A stretch of 64,000 nucleotides of DNA from Halocaridina rubra (Eukaryota > Arthropoda > Malacostraca > Decapoda > Atyidae), in the NCBI GenBank assembly GCA_037179515.1, contig JAXCGZ010017004.1, forward strand, positions 140,001 to 204,000, given 5' to 3'. Made by a program: the position numbers and the translations under genes. Of this stretch, positions 1-12,565 are shown one piece after another. The notes beneath the pieces were generated by a model. It was not told the DNA's origin, searched no databases, and worked only from the letters and a program-made list of their open reading frames with translations. How positions within the stretch are numbered: the stretch's first letter is position 1; each line of letters begins with the position of its first letter.

Positions 1-1557
1 GTGACACACATCTGCTTCCATTCCACCATTTGCAGCTATAACCAAGCCTAAATACTTAAACTGATCAACTTCCTCAAATGTTTCTCCATTCAACATAACA
101 TTCAATTCAGCACCATCCTTATTTCTTGTACACTTCATAACCTTACTCTTTCCCTCATTCACTCGCAACTTCCTTCTCTCACACACCATTCCAAATTCTG
201 ACACTAACTGACACTGCTTCTCCTCTGAATCTGCCACCACCACAGTATCATCTGCAAACAGCAACTGATTCAGCTCCCACTCGTTATCATCCCCATCTAC
301 CAATCTCAAACCTCGACCACTCACTCGCTCATTCACCTCTCTTATGACTCCATCAATATACAAATTGAGAAGCCATGGTGACATCACACATCCCTGTCTC
401 AATCCCACACTCTCTGGAAACCACTCACTCACTTCATTCCCTACCCTAACACAAGCTCTACTGCCCTCACACAAACTCTTCACTGCATGCAACAATTTAC
501 CATTAATTCCATATAATCTCAATACATTCCACATTGCCTCTCTATCAACTCTATCATACGCTTTCTCCAGATCCAAAAATGCAAAATACACATCCTTACC
601 CTTTGCTAAATATTTCCCACATAACTGCCTAACTATAAAAATCTGATCTATACAACCTCTACCTCTCCTAAAACCACTCTGCACTTCTGCAATCACATTT
701 TCTGTCTTATCCCTAATCCTATTAACCAGTATCCTACCATACACTTTTCCTACCACACTCAACAAACTTATACCCCTAAAATTACTGCATTCATACACAT
801 CTCCCTTACCTTTGTATAGGGGCACTATGCAAGCAATCACCCATTCCACTGGCACCGTTGACAACATAAAGCATATATTAAACACTCTCACTAACCATTC
901 CAATGCAGTCACACCCCCTTCTTTCAACATCTTCGCTCTCACACCATCCATTCCTGGTGCTTTACCTGCTTTCGCTTCATACAGTGCCCTTTTCACCTCC
1001 TTTCTTGTAATCTCTCTCTCATTTTCATCTCTCATTACTGGCACTTGAACACCCCCACTGCCACTATAGCTGCCTCTCTATCTTCCTCATCATTCAGCAA
1101 GCACTCAAAATATTCCTACCCATCTTTTCCTTGCATCGTTCCCTCTTAACATCTGTCCATTCACATTTTTCATTGTCTCTTCCATCCTCAATCCACCCTT
1201 CCTTACTCTCTTCACTTCTTTCCAAAACTTCTTTTTATTCTCCTCATATGACCTACTAAAATTCTGTCCCCACCTAACATATGCCAACCTCTTCTCTTCC
1301 TCTACCTTCTGCTTGGTTTCCACATTTTTCTCCCTATATCTTTCATACTTCTCCCTACTTTTACACTGCAGCCATTCCTCAAAAGCCCTCTTTTCCTCTT
1401 CCACCTTCATTTTCTCCCCTTCATTCCACCACTCGCTGCCCCTCCTCATGCCACCTCCAACAAATCTCTTTCCACACACATCACTTGCATGTTCTACAAA
1501 ACATTCTTTCATCAACCCCCATTCCACCTCTAACTCCCCAACTTCTCTTTTTTTCAC
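1..1557 (-). pseudogene. LINE reverse transcriptase domain, partial and frameshifted
   Basis: The stretch 1557-1105 is an open, charged, lysine- and glutamate-rich linker ending ...ARKRWVGIF. Downstream, RT motifs can be read in minus-strand frames: GLRQGC (motif B, about 405), YIDGVIREVNERVSGRGL (about 360-305) and FADD (about 265). Between GLRQGC and YIDG the frame breaks, apparently through loss of two bases near 395. The C-terminal end lies outside the window. Confidence 0.75.
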
Positions 1558-1561
1558 CCTG

Positions 1562-2478
1562 TCATGCCACTTTCAACCTGTCCTGATATTCCTGTCTCTT
1601 TTTTGGCTTTTTCAACTCTTCCACCTTCACCATTTCCCTTCTACTTCCCCCCACTCTATTTCCCCATTCCTTTGCTACTACCACTTTTGCTTCAACCAGG
1701 AAATCATCAGACATCCCAGCAGCCACACCCCTAAATTCATGCACATCTTTCACTTTACCAATCATGCTCTTTGCTACCAGCACATGATCCATCAATGCTC
1801 TTTCTTTCACTCTTCCATTTGCCACTCTCATCCATGTATATTTATTTATTAACTTCTTCTTGAAAAAACTATTACCTATCACCAACTTTTGCTCTGCACA
1901 CATATCCAACAGGCTCTCGCCACTCTCATTCTCACCTGGTACCCCATACTTTCCTACAACACCTTCTACCTCTCCATCACCCGCTCTGGCATTCAAGTCA
2001 CCCAACACAACTACATAGTTCCTTCTACTCAAACCATCCACACACCTAGTTAACTCATTCCAGAATTCGACCGCTCTTCCTCACTTCTCTCACATCCTGG
2101 CCCATACGCACTAACAAAAGCCCAACATTCCCTACCTATCCCAGCCCTCACCCACATCAACCTAGATGACACTTCTTTCCATTCCACTACCTTATTTACC
2201 ATCCATTCACTCAGCAGTAATGCCACACCTTCTCTCACTCTCCCCCTTTCAACCCCAGACACCCTACCTGTCACATCACCAAATGCCACTTCTCTTTTTC
2301 CTTTCATCTTCGTCTCACACAATGCCAATACATCCATCCTCCTCCTACCAAACATATATCCAATCTCATATCTTTTGCTCTCTATCGTACTACAACCACG
2401 CACATTTAAACACCCCAGAACTAGAGTTTGGGGAGAAGTTATTCTCCCCTCTACTCCCCATCTTCTTTGATGTCTCAC
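1562..2478 (-). pseudogene. LINE endonuclease domain, frameshifted
   Basis: Two overlapping minus-strand frames make one exonuclease-endonuclease-phosphatase fold. The upstream frame (2478-2050) has the early strand (LGCLNVRGC) and the catalytic glutamate context LALCETKMKG. The downstream frame (2041-1562) has the GDLNARAGDGE motif and an MDHVLVA segment. The frame changes near 2045. The role in the element is nicking target DNA to prime reverse transcription. It is non-functional as written. Confidence 0.8.
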
Positions 2479-2593
2479 AGGAGGTTAATATAAAGGGGGG
2501 ATTCCTAGTCCCCTCACCCCGTCCACTTTTAGTCGCCTCTTACAACACACAGGGAATACGTTGGGGCTATTCTTTTGTGATATAGTCGCCAAT

Positions 2594-3058
2594 TGTAATA
2601 GCTTTGCTTAGGTATTCTGGGTCCCCTGCGTTATGGGTTAGATAGATTACCTGCATAGGCAACAACCGGTGTATGAACACATTGGTATTAGGCTAGGATA
2701 AGCATGATAATTAGTTAAAGCCAGCTAATAAGCTAGAACTAACCAGTCATTATATGCCTGACTTACCGTATATATTATCAGACTATCTGTATGAAATATG
2801 TTACTTAGTGGCATTAGAAATAGATTTAGATTTATGTTAGTAAGGGTAGGATATCGGAAAATTGTAGGAAATATGTAGGAAATGCCTGGAGCTTGTTGCA
2901 GGTGTTATCGGACATCTCTCATAGTTTTCAGTAGAAGATGACTCTTCTACTCACTAGAATTATATTAGAATAGGAATAATGTTTCTCCACAAAGCATGTA
3001 AAGTAGAACTTAACTTAGAATTAGTATACACTATGTACAATATTACCACTCCATTACA
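2594..3058 (-). repeat. 3' LTR of gypsy element A
   Basis: Read on the minus strand the block begins TGTAATGG at 3058 and ends CTATTACA at 2594, giving the usual TG...CA ends with a six-base inverted terminal repeat (TGTAAT/ATTACA). Immediately upstream at 3059-3071 is a purine run (GGGGGAGGGG), the expected polypurine tract. Length is about 465 bp. No matching 5' LTR is seen in the window. Confidence 0.7.
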
Positions 3059-3433
3059 CCCCTCCCCCTACAAAACAAGCTGATCCAGAGGCTTGACAAC
3101 TGTAACAGAGTGGCGTACTTGAGTAGCCAGTTTGGGCTAAATATCAACTTAACTTCCCCCATTAGGTTTGTCTACTCTCTCATGAACCATAGGCAAAAGA
3201 GCAGACTACATTACTTATAACAGGTGAGAAAGTCTTAATAGGCGTAGATGGAATACTAGGTGTAGATCGATTCAGAATCTGGTCTTGATGACGTCTCACC
3301 ACATTTCCTCCTGGAAGTTCACATTTGTCAGAGAGGACCAGTTTGTTTCAACACTCATGCAGGAACCCAAAAATCCTTGGAAACTGTCATATGTCTGCAC
3401 CATGACAAAAGACTTATTTGTCAACTTTAGATT

Positions 3434-5847
3434 TCAAGCAATATTACGGTCATAATTAGACTTTTGCTGGCCTTGCTTAGACAACACAGTCTGTTGTACA
3501 TGTTTACTAGGGTGTACTAGATCCAGCACGATATGTAGCTTCCAGCCAAACATCAACTCAGCTGGAGACACTCCAGTACTAGGATGAGGTGTCACTCTGT
3601 GCTGGAAAAGATACTTATCTAACTTAGTTCTCCAATACTCACCAGAGCAGTGTTTGAGGAAATGCTTAAGACCACTGACAGTATTTTCAGCTTGGCCATT
3701 CGTACTTGGCTGATAGGGTGCCAACATGATATGATGAACACCCTTCTTCTCAATAACTAGGTTGAATAACCAAGATGTAAAATTAGGACCATTGTCAGTA
3801 ACTAGTGCCATAAGCAGACCAGAATGTGAGAAAACATTTCTAATGAAATTAATAGCAGCACTTCAATCCACTTAGACTGAGCATCGGTTAGCACTAGGTA
3901 TCCATGACTGGACCAGCATAATCAGCATGAACTCTCATCCATGGCCTCTCGGGCCAATCACAAGGGTATAAAGGTGCTTTTCTAGACAATGCACTAGTAG
4001 GTAGACAAACGGAGCACCCAGCTGACAAATCTTCAAGGTCCAAACATAACTTCGGGCTTATTGCTTCATTTTACTAGAGGCCAAATGCTCTTGATGCAAC
4101 TCATTTAATATACTCTCTCTCTTTAAGAGGAATAATTACCCAAGGTCCCCATAGTATGCAACCTTGTTGAACACTTAATTCATTCTTTCGATGGAAGAAT
4201 AGTCTCAGTTCATCCTCAACATTCTCAGGCCAACCACAGTCTAGATAGAGTAGCACTTTAGCAAGTAATGTATTCTTAGAAGTCCACTTACTAATGTCAT
4301 TAGCAATTACAGGGGTGGCATCTAATGTTTTAACTAACTGGATCCACTCTGCACAAACAGAAACACTATCAGGTCATTTGCTAGTGGTAATCGGTTCAAA
4401 GCATCAGCCATGCCTATGGATATACCTGAACAGTGATACAACTCAAATGAATAGGCTTGGATCCCACCAGTGGCCATTTCAGGAGTGGGTTCTTTAGGGT
4501 TGAGTAAACTTAAAAGTGGTTTTTGATCTATAATTAGAGAAAATGCATGACCCCACAAAGAGTGATTAAATTCTTCAGCACAAAAACAAGTGCGAGGGCC
4601 TCTTTCTCTGTTTGAGAATAATTGGTCTCTGCTTTATTTAGAGTTTGGGATGGAAAAACAACTGGCAATACAGCACCCTCCTTCTTCTGACAAAGAACAG
4701 CACCCAAACCATACTCAGAACTGTCAGCAGAAACTATGATAGGTAAATTAGGGTCATAATTAATTAGACAGGCATCTAATAGTAGCATTATAAATTCTTT
4801 GAAAGCTTTACTATGTTCCTCATTCCACTTCCATCTAACATCCTTTCTCAAAAGACTATTCAAAGGCTCAAAATTGCAGCAGCATTTACCAAAAACTTCC
4901 TATAGATTTTTAACATTCCTAAATGACTGCATAACTGTGTTAAATCCTTAGGCACAGGAGCATTACATATAGCATCTAACTTCTCCTTAGTAGGCTTCAA
5001 CCCGGTAGAATCAATTGTATAACCCAAATACTGTACTTGGGTAATACCAAAAGAACACTTAATAGGATGCAGTTTCAGTAAAACTTCCTCTAGTCTTCCT
5101 GAAACTTTGCATAAACACTTCTCATGATCACAAGAGTTAGCTCTTGATACTATTATGCCATCAAGAAAAATAGAAATGCCAGGAATACCTCGCAATAAAT
5201 TCCCCATAGTTTGTTGGAAAATTCCCGGAGCACTAGCTATACCGAAACACAAACGTTTATACTGAAACAATCCTCTGTGAGTGTTAATAGTGGTGAGTGA
5301 ACGTGACTCAGGGCTAAGAAGAATCTGATTGTAGGCACTCTTCATGTCCTATTTTGAAAAAATCTTCCCACTCCCCAAAGTAGCAAATAGGTCATCAATA
5401 TTAGGCACAGGATATTTAGTAACTACACGCTTGGGGAACGGTCAAATGATAGTCTCCACAAATATGTACAGTTCCATCACCTTTCAGCACAGGTACAATA
5501 GGAGCAGCCCAAATAGAGTGAGTGACCGGCTCAATGATATTTTGTTCCAACATATTATCCAACGCTGCGTCTACTTTAGCACGCATAGCATATGATACAT
5601 TTCGGGCCTTGTAATACTTAAGTAGTACTGCCTCATCCACTTCAAATGAAATTTCCATTCCCTTATTACCTAATTCTTCTTGGAACAAATAAGGAAATTT
5701 CTCCACAACAGACTTCTCAGCAATAGGATGAACAGTACTGTCCACTAGACTTAGACTAATATTTAGAGCAGGCCATAAATCACGACCTAATAGGCTAGGA
5801 CCAGAATCCTTCACAGCATCGTGTAAAAATACGGTATCACGCGGCAT
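3434..5847 (-). pseudogene. gypsy A pol: RT, RNase H, integrase fragments
   Basis: The RT part (5847-4860) includes SLLGRDLWPALN, IIEPVTHSIWAAPIVPVLK and the palm block LFQYKRLCFGIASAPGIFQQ. The metal-binding YxDD motif reads FLDG in ISIFLDGIIVSRAN, so the second aspartate is lost. RNase H is visible as IIVSADSSEYGLGAVL and NYSQTEKEALALVF, then FALIIDQKPLLSL-like wording near 4540. The integrase core (3811-3434) keeps TDNGPNF and the glutamate in STNGQAENTVSGLK. At least four frame breaks separate these pieces. It is not a functional gene. Confidence 0.85.
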
Positions 5848-5959
5848 TAGAATAGGAAGAAAAACTATTGCACAGTTAATTATCGCCTGCCATATTGTGC
5901 CTCGGGTTCAACTGCTCTCTTGTTCGTTTCATTTGTGTTCCCTCGTTACTAATATTACT

Positions 5960-6688
5960 ATGTCTCCCAAGCATGTTAGTGATAGTTCTGATGGCAGTGC
6001 TATGAAGAAACGAAAAGCCATTACCATGGAAATTAATATTGAAGTAGTAAACCGCACTGGAAAGGATGAAACTACTATAGACATTGGTTGCAATATCGGA
6101 TTAGCCTGTATGACAATGGCCACAATCATCAAATACAAAGATTGCATCCGTGACCACGTGAAAGGTTTGACCCCTATGATGTCCTCTGTGATCACTAAGC
6201 AGTGTATTTGCCTTATGATCGAGATGGAGAGCTTATTAGTGCTTTGGCTTGATTACCAGAATTGATGACATATCCAAGTAAGTCTCATGGTAATACAGGA
6301 AAAGGCTATTATATTGTTCAAAGCCTTAAAAAGAAAAAAAAACAGGGAAAGGAGTGTAGGTGAAGTGCTTGTGGCCAGTAGGGATTGGCATTATCCTTTT
6401 AAGGCTCGTGCTAATTTTCATAATATAAGAGTGCAAGGTGAAACTGCTAGTGGTGATGAGGAAGCAGCAAGAGGGTCTTCCAGTGCATTAGCAGAAATAA
6501 TTAGGAGGGGGGTTTCCATGCAGAACAGGTATTTAAACGTGGATGAATCTGGTTTGTCCTGGAAACATATGCCTAGGCATACATACATTGCCAAGGAGAA
6601 GAAAGCATACAGCCAAGGGGTGCCTGACTTTGCTTATGGGTGTTAATGCTACTGGAGACCATAAGCTGAAGCCCTTGTTGTTGTTGTT

Positions 6689-6728
<40 letters not shown>

Positions 6729-7316
6729 AATCCCAAGGGCACCCAAGGGCACTTAGAAGGGTCAACTGCCAGTCATCTGGAAGTCAAAAAAGAAGGCATT
6801 GGATAACCCTTCAAATATCTGAGGACTGGTTCAGCAACCATTTTTTGCCAGAAGTGGATAGGTACTGTGCCTCCAAGGGTCTGTCCTTTAAGGTGTTGCT
6901 AATCCTGGACAATGCACCTGACCACTCACCCCAATTGGATGACTTTCATCCTAATGTAAAGCTGGTTTACCTTCCACCTAATACCACTGCTTTGCTACAG
7001 CTAATGAATCAGGTCACTGCCTCTTTCAAGGCCTACTACCTCCAAAGGACAATCGCTATGGCTATTGAAAAGGACAAGAACTTGACTCTCAAGGACTTCT
7101 GGAAGTCGCACAATATTCTTCAGGCTGATTCTTGTGGGGAAGTGAAGCAGTCGAACTTGAATTGGGCTTGAAAGAAAGCATGTCCCTATTTTATGAATAA
7201 CTTCCAAGGCTTTGAGTAGACAGTTGAGGTTGTCACCAATAACATAGATGCCCTGATTAAGAAGCTTAAGTGTGAGGTGGAGGCTGATGTTGTAATAGAG
7301 TTTCTGTAAAGTTATT
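5960..7316 (+). pseudogene. Tigger transposase, copy 1
   Basis: This is a DDE-type transposase of the Tigger/jerky family. The N-terminal CENP-B-like helix-turn-helix region begins at 5960. The first catalytic Asp is in YLNVDESGLSWKHMP (about 6530-6575). The second is in LLILDNAPDHSP (about 6900). The third position reads LLQLMNQV (about 7000), with Asn where the family normally has Asp in QPMDQ. Frame changes occur near 6280, 6640 and around the poly-T. The extension to 7316 includes DFWKSHNILQADSCGE and then stops. It is inactive. Confidence 0.8.
6688..6724. repeat. poly-T run with (GTT) lead-in
   Basis: A (TTG)n stretch runs into about 36 consecutive T inside the Tigger transposase, just after ATGDHKLKPL. 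It breaks the reading frame. No retroposed body is recognised next to it, so simple slippage is the plainest explanation. Confidence 0.8.
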
Positions 7317-7574
7317 TGCTAAGGGCCTCCTTCAACTGGAGAAGCAGACGGTTGAAGAGGATGAAGACTACCAACCCCAGAGCCCACGAGATTCACAACC
7401 AAGGAATTTGGAAGAAGTGCTTGCCCAGGTAGAGGAATTGCTGGCAAAGCTCGAGTCTCAGGACCCTAATGTTGCTAGGTACACTAAAGGGGATCAATGA
7501 TGCCCTGTGGTGTTACAAGGAAATATATAAGGAGAAGAGGAGGGCCCTTCCAGACTTGCCTTGACTAATTCTTC

Positions 7575-7799
7575 GTGAAGGTAGAACCCCCAGCAACAGA
7601 TCCTGTACCCTCTACCTCAGTTGCCTCTATTTCTATAGACTCACCTGCCCTAGTATCTCCATCATCTGCTGATGTTTTTTTGCTTCTCCAGACTCACCAC
7701 CCCAGTCTCCCCAGCACTTGCCTTTCCAGCTTCCACCTGCCAATAAGCCTGTCTCTCCCTCCCTTGCAATGCCCCCTCCAGTGAGAAAGCCGACCACAT
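7575..7799 (+). other. Tigger copy 1 C-terminal Ser/Pro-rich remnant
   Basis: A short open frame rich in Ser, Pro and Leu (DPVPSTSVASISIDSP) follows the transposase core. Related Tigger copies in this window (22700, 36300) carry a similar pyrimidine-rich Ser/Pro tail before their 3' UTR. It is treated as the degraded tail of the transposase, not a separate gene. Confidence 0.5.
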
Positions 7800-7946
7800 G
7801 AGTAATGGTAGAAGGAGGTAGTTAATGCTATCTGAATCAATAGTTTTAAGGACAGGTATGACAAGTATCACTAAGCACAAAATGGAACCGATCAGGAGAC
7901 GGGAAGATACGAGCTTTGGGCTCTTTCCCGTAAACACAATTAGGTA
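7800..7946 (+). mobile_element. CR1-type LINE, 3' end fragment
   Basis: This block matches the last 145 or so bases of the LINE at 17346-18784 (shared wording gttttaaggacaggtatga and gggctctttcccgtaaacac). It ends aattaggtaa, exactly where the longer copy passes into its CA tail. It is a typical 5'-truncated insertion inside Tigger copy 1. Confidence 0.85.
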
Positions 7947-8277
7947 ATCACAATAATGTACTGAACTGTAGTGTAATTTTATAATTGTTATATTTTATGG
8001 TACACAGGTAAAGGTAAGCAATACTGCTAAGTTTACTTTTACTATTTTTTTTTATCATAGATTAAGAACTTAGATTGTTTTTCTATGTTTTAGAAGATTT
8101 ATTTTAAAATTGGTTGAGGGACCTAGGTTTTAATTTAGGACTTCTCTGACTTACGTCAAAAACCGACTTAAGTTAGCGGTCAGGAACGTAACCCTGATGT
8201 TAACATGATCGCCTTATACTATGTGCAGAGGCTCTAAAGCTAATACTATGATTTAGTAGTGAAAATTCTGAGTTAAA

Positions 8278-8800
8278 GTGGTGCTAAAATTGACGAATTT
8301 AGCACAGGTACAAGATGATTTGAAAAATTTCGTCAGCGAACTGGAATTCATAGATTTGTTAGGCATGGAGAGGCAGCTAGTTTGGACCAAATTGCAGCAG
8401 ATGCCTATGTGGTGGAATTTTCTAAATTTATGGAGAGTCAAGGTGACTTATCGCAGCAAGTTTTTAACTGTGATGAAACAGGACTGTTTTAGAAAAGAAA
8501 TTCCTAAAAGGACCTACATAACCCAAGAGGAGAAGGCACTGCCTGGCCAAACACCATTGAAGGACAGGCTTACACTTTTATTGTGCACTAATGCAAGTGG
8601 GGATTGCAAGATTAAGGCTCTTTTAGTCTGCCAATCTGAAAATCCACGTAGTTTTATGGAAAACAATGTTTAGAAGTATAAACTTCCGGTATTGTAGAGG
8701 TCGAATAGCAAGGTATGGGTAAAACATATCCTTTTTATAAAATGGTTGGCAGATATTTTTGCGTCAGCTGTCAAGAAATATCTTGAGGAAAAAGGTTTAT
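8278..8800 (+). pseudogene. Tigger transposase copy 2, N-terminal half
   Basis: The true frame is interrupted. A frame reading GIHRFVRHGEAAS (about 8345-8385) gives way to FNCDETGLF-type wording at about 8465, then KRTYITQEEKALPGQ and LTLLLCTNASGDCKIK (8500-8615). The protein reaches KKYLEEKG at 8799, where the gypsy LTR begins. The same wording recurs in the copy at 49187-50224, which helps fix the reading. Confidence 0.8.
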
Positions 8801-9051
8801 TGGGTCCTAAGTCTATCAATTTTATGCAAAGGTCAAATAATATATAGTAATAGACTGAGGCTTTATTCTTGAAGCTGGTATAAACAAGACAAGCCACTCA
8901 TCCGGGGACCAACAATAACGAACCAAGTATAAGTACAAGAATAGCAAAACAAGAGAATGAAACTCTATTAATAGGATATAAATACAAAGAAGAAAGCAAT
9001 CAGAATGAATAATAAGAAACAATAATTAATAAATATACCTCAACTCTCACA
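8801..9051 (-). repeat. 3' LTR of gypsy element B
   Basis: The ends are TGGGTCC...CTCTCACA on the plus strand, so TG...CA in either orientation. It aligns along its length with 13124-13372 (shared gaggctttattcttgaagct and ccactcatccggg). Confidence 0.85.
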
Positions 9052-9754
9052 TTTCTATTTCCCATAGAAAAAAAAATCAACTTCTATTTTCAAAATATTC
9101 AAGTGGTTATAATTATAATACTAGTTAACTTTACAATTCTAACCACTCTGGCAGTTTTATAGTTCTACCAGACCTACGAAAGGGTACTGGTTCTGGCAAT
9201 GTCATGGGAGCATGCATGGAGTTATCAGAACTCTCAAACTATGCTATTAGGAATTATAACATTGCTCTCTAGATCATTAATCACATCAGAATTTGATGTA
9301 AGACTAGTTGGAATAGAAGGCAAAATTGGCTTACAAGTACACCATAATTCTGATTATTACTTGGAAAAAAATCCATTCTTTTACACTAGGAGTAAATCTA
9401 GGTATAAGTTGGCCTGAATGTCTTTTCCAAACTGTATTGCCAAAATTTTTAAGTTGTACTTTGTAGTTACGAACACCAAGTACTCCTAAGATTTTACCCT
9501 CTAACCTAGGGTTACCTTGGCCATAATTTTTGACAAAAACTGTATCATCTACATTATATTCTGATTTTTAAAATTTGCATTCTTTCTGCAGTGCCTTTTC
9601 CCTTTTTTCTCTGAGGTTTAATTTTTTCTACAGTTCCCCGAATGTTATATTTAAACATCATATCAGCTGGAGCCTTCCCAGTGGAGGAATGTACAGTTCT
9701 TATATGATTATACTAAAATCTACATACTCTGGTATTAACATTCCCAACAGTAAA

Positions 9755-12110
9755 TTAACTAAGACCCTCTTTAAAAGTTTTTACTGCCTTTTTGGCTAAG
9801 CCGTTAGAAGAAGGGTTATAAGGACTAGTTGTAATGTGCTTATTGCCATTCTTCCTCAGGAAAAACTCCATCTCCTCAAACACAAAATAAGGGGCATTGT
9901 CAGAAACAATTATTTCTAGCAATCCAAAATTACTAAAACTCTGCCTTAACTTAGCAATAGTTACTGGTGATGTGGTAGATCTAGTAACATGAACATCCAA
10001 AAATTTTCTGTGGGGAACTACAATTATCAAAAAATAAGTTACCACTTGGACCAGCATAGTCTATATGTAACCTACACCAAGGTTTCCCAGTTTCTGGCCA
10101 GGATAATACTGCTGACTGTGGAGTCTAGAAATAAGAAATGTCCAGATCCAATTTGGGCCACCAAATCCAATTACGTGCTCCTGTTTTCATTGCATTGATA
10201 CCGTTATGACCTGCATGCAGCTGTTCTAGTACTGTGCTGTGCATATCAGCAGGTATAATTACATGGTTCCAATACAAAACACCATCATAAATGCTTAAAT
10301 CTGATTTGACAACAGAGTAATCAGACAATATTGGGACAAATCCAACCCAATTTCACACATTGAAAAACCTTACTTAAAACTGGGTCACTTCTAGTCAAAA
10401 CCTTAACATTTTCAATAGAAATATTTTGATTACTCAAAGTTTCTATAACATGAACATATTCAGTAAAGGTACTAGAATCCAAACTAGAATCCATTACTGG
10501 CAACCGACTGAGTGCATATGCGACAACATTATCTTTTCCTGCATTAAAATTTAAGTCAAAATCGTACTGTGACAAAAGCAAAGCCCATGGCTGCACTCTA
10601 GCGTTTGCATTTACAGAAAACTATTTGGTTCTACCAAACAATCCAAGTAATGGTTTGTGATCAGTTCTAAGAATAATCTACGACCCAATGAAAAATATTC
10701 AAATTTGCTTACAGCATAGACCAAAGCCAGAGCTTTTTAGTAGCAAAATAGACTGGTTTCTCAATACCATGCATTTCTTGCATCAAAATGCAGCCAATGC
10801 CCACTGGAGATGCATCTGCTTCCACAATTACTGGATGATTTTCATCAATATTAGCAAGAAATTCTGACTTGCATAACTCTGCTTTGACCTTTGTGAAAGT
10901 ATTAGCTTTTACAGGTGACCATTTATATTTGGTACCTTTCTTCAACAAATCATATAAGGGAGACAAAGTACAATAAAAATTATTTACAAATCTACAATAA
11001 TAGGTAACCATTTCCAAAAAGGATTGTACATCACAGACAGACTTAGGAGGGTGTGCTTCCGATATAGCTTCAAGTTCTTTGGGTGATGGTTTAATTCCAT
11101 CACCAGAAATGACATAGCCTAAGTACTCAAGAGAATCAGTATTCAAAACAGTTTTATTTTGATTTATAGCTACATTGTGCCTTTGTAATTCCCTCAAAAC
11201 TCTGCCTTGTCTTTCATCATGATCTTTTTGCGTTTGTCCTCCAACAAGAATATCATTTAAAAAGGCTACAACACCATCAATATTCATTAAAATCTGAGAA
11301 ATAATTTTTGAAAGATAGCTGGTGGTGATGCCAAACCAAAAGGAAGTCTTTTATGTTTAAAAAGACCTTTATGAATATTTATTACAAGAAGCTTTTGGCT
11401 TTCATCATCAACTGGTAATTGCAAGCATGCATTTTCAAGATCAATTTTAGAAATTATTTTACTCTTGCCAGCTACTGATAGAATCTCATCTACCCTTGGA
11501 AGTGGCTATTTATCACAAACAATGTTTTGATTCAACTCTTTAAATCTCCACAAATCCTCATATGTTTCTTATCTGCTTTTAATACTGTAACAATGGGAGC
11601 CGCCCAGTCAGTAAGACTTACTGGCTCTATAATGTCATCAGAAACCAATTTATCTAAAGTATCCTCTACTAATTTCTTATAATGAAATGACACTGTTCAA
11701 GCCTTCTGAAATTTTGGTACTGCATTACCTTTAAGATTACCCTTAGCTACTATGCTCATAATTGGCAATTTTGAATCAGCTGAAAATTTATCTAGCTGAG
11801 CTCTAGCATCCATTACACTGTTTATTATTTTATTTTCACAATCAACAACACCTGTCAAAGTAATTCCAATCTTAGACATTAAATCCCTACCACACAAGTT
11901 TGGGTTATAATTGTCAACAACATAAAATCCATGTCTTATACTGAAATCATTATAAACAATATTCACATAAACTTTACCCTGACATTTACATTACTGTTTC
12001 CAAAAGCTTTTAGAATTTATTACAATTCTGCATAGGTAAAGCTAAGCATTGAACCCACTTGCAACCTAAAGTAGAAACTCCAGCACCACTATCAACTTCA
12101 TATGAAATTT
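9755..12110 (-). pseudogene. gypsy B pol: protease, RT, RNase H, integrase
   Basis: The protease active site reads EVDSGAGVSTLG (about 12100-12065). RT fragments run 11966-10709. The YxDD motif has become FLND in VVAFLNDILVGG (about 11255), losing the first aspartate. RNase H starts VIVEADASPVGIGCILMQ (about 10840) and continues through FDLNFNAGKDNVVAYALSR (10596-10321). Integrase has the zinc-binding part with LEQLHAGHNGINAMK (10328-10125) and a core with IIVSDNAPYF (10057-9755), where the expected glutamate of NGLAE is lysine (SSNGLAKKAVKTFKEG). Frameshifts and stops occur throughout. Confidence 0.85.
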
Positions 12111-12154
12111 CTTGGCCATTTAAGTGTAAATTAATCTTGGTTATTACAGTAGCG

Positions 12155-12565
12155 TTATTTTCTACACTCAAAATCCTGTTGTTGTTTTTTTTCTATTGGA
12201 GCAGATTCGTTTAAACTTAATAACTGATTACAATCACTCTTCCTTAAGAAGGGTTTTTTCAAACACTGCATTATCTTTTTTCTTAACTTTTCTGTTTTTT
12301 TTCTGACAAAGTGGTATGGCTGGTTTTTTCCGTCACCATACTTTTGGTTCTCGGAACTCTGAGAAAACTTAGAACCCTGGGAAACTTCTTTATTAAAACG
12401 ACAAACTCTTTTCAAGTGACCTTTTTTGTTACATACTGAACAAGAAAGATGAGAAAAGCGACAATCCTCACTACAGTGAGGGTAAGCACAATGTCTGCAA
12501 CTTGCCTCTCTTCTACCATTAGGGGTAGGAGTTGGTCTAGGTCTATTTGAGTAATATTCAAACAT
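12155..12565 (-). pseudogene. gypsy B gag, nucleocapsid zinc-knuckle region
   Basis: The 136-codon frame contains a CCHC knuckle, CSVCNKKGHLKRVC, preceded by a second cysteine- and histidine-rich stretch (CRHCAYPHCSEDC). In gypsy elements this is the RNA-binding C-terminal part of gag. Upstream gag coding (12600-13100) is degraded. Confidence 0.75.

Larger units (their letters stand above)
1..2480 (-). mobile_element. RTE-like non-LTR retrotransposon, truncated by window edge
   Basis: On the minus strand an apurinic-type endonuclease (about 2478 to 1560) is followed by a linker and then a reverse transcriptase running off the window start. The RT core reads LLFADDTVVVADSEEKQC at about 270-215, with the FADD catalytic motif intact. 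The order EN then RT in one polyprotein, and the EN wording NYVVVLGDLNARAGDGE, fit RTE-type LINEs, which are often mis-annotated in arthropods as craniofacial development protein 2-like. Frameshifts near 2045 (inside EN) and near 395 (RT motif B) make it a dead copy. Clade assignment is by motif style only. Confidence 0.8.
2594..5880 (-). mobile_element. Ty3/gypsy-type LTR retrotransposon A, 5' truncated
   Basis: On the minus strand the pol order is protease edge/RT (5880-4860), RNase H (4863-4334), integrase (about 4100-3434), polypurine tract and 3' LTR. RT before integrase defines Ty3/gypsy rather than Copia. gag, the protease active site and the 5' LTR are missing. A Tigger element begins where the homology stops near 5880. 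Multiple frameshifts and stops show an old copy. Confidence 0.8.
5884..8195 (+). mobile_element. Tigger/pogo DNA transposon, copy 1 (decayed)
   Basis: A transposase remnant starts MSPKHVSDSSDGSAMKKRK at 5960, and the catalytic core runs to about 7170. The tail from 7950 to 8195 carries the characteristic end (gacttacgtc...cgacttaagttagcgg). The same end is seen reversed at 51768-51920. A poly-T run (6688-6724) and a LINE 3' fragment (7800-7946) interrupt it. The outermost terminal bases are not recognisable at either side. Confidence 0.75.

Noticed and set aside
344..2585. Plus-strand frames over 344-2585
   Set aside because: Antisense shadows of the minus-strand LINE; Ser/Pro/Phe-rich with no family wording.
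8278..8673. A 131-codon novel protein
   Set aside because: Most of the frame is out of phase with the Tigger transposase, which reads correctly in the neighbouring frame.
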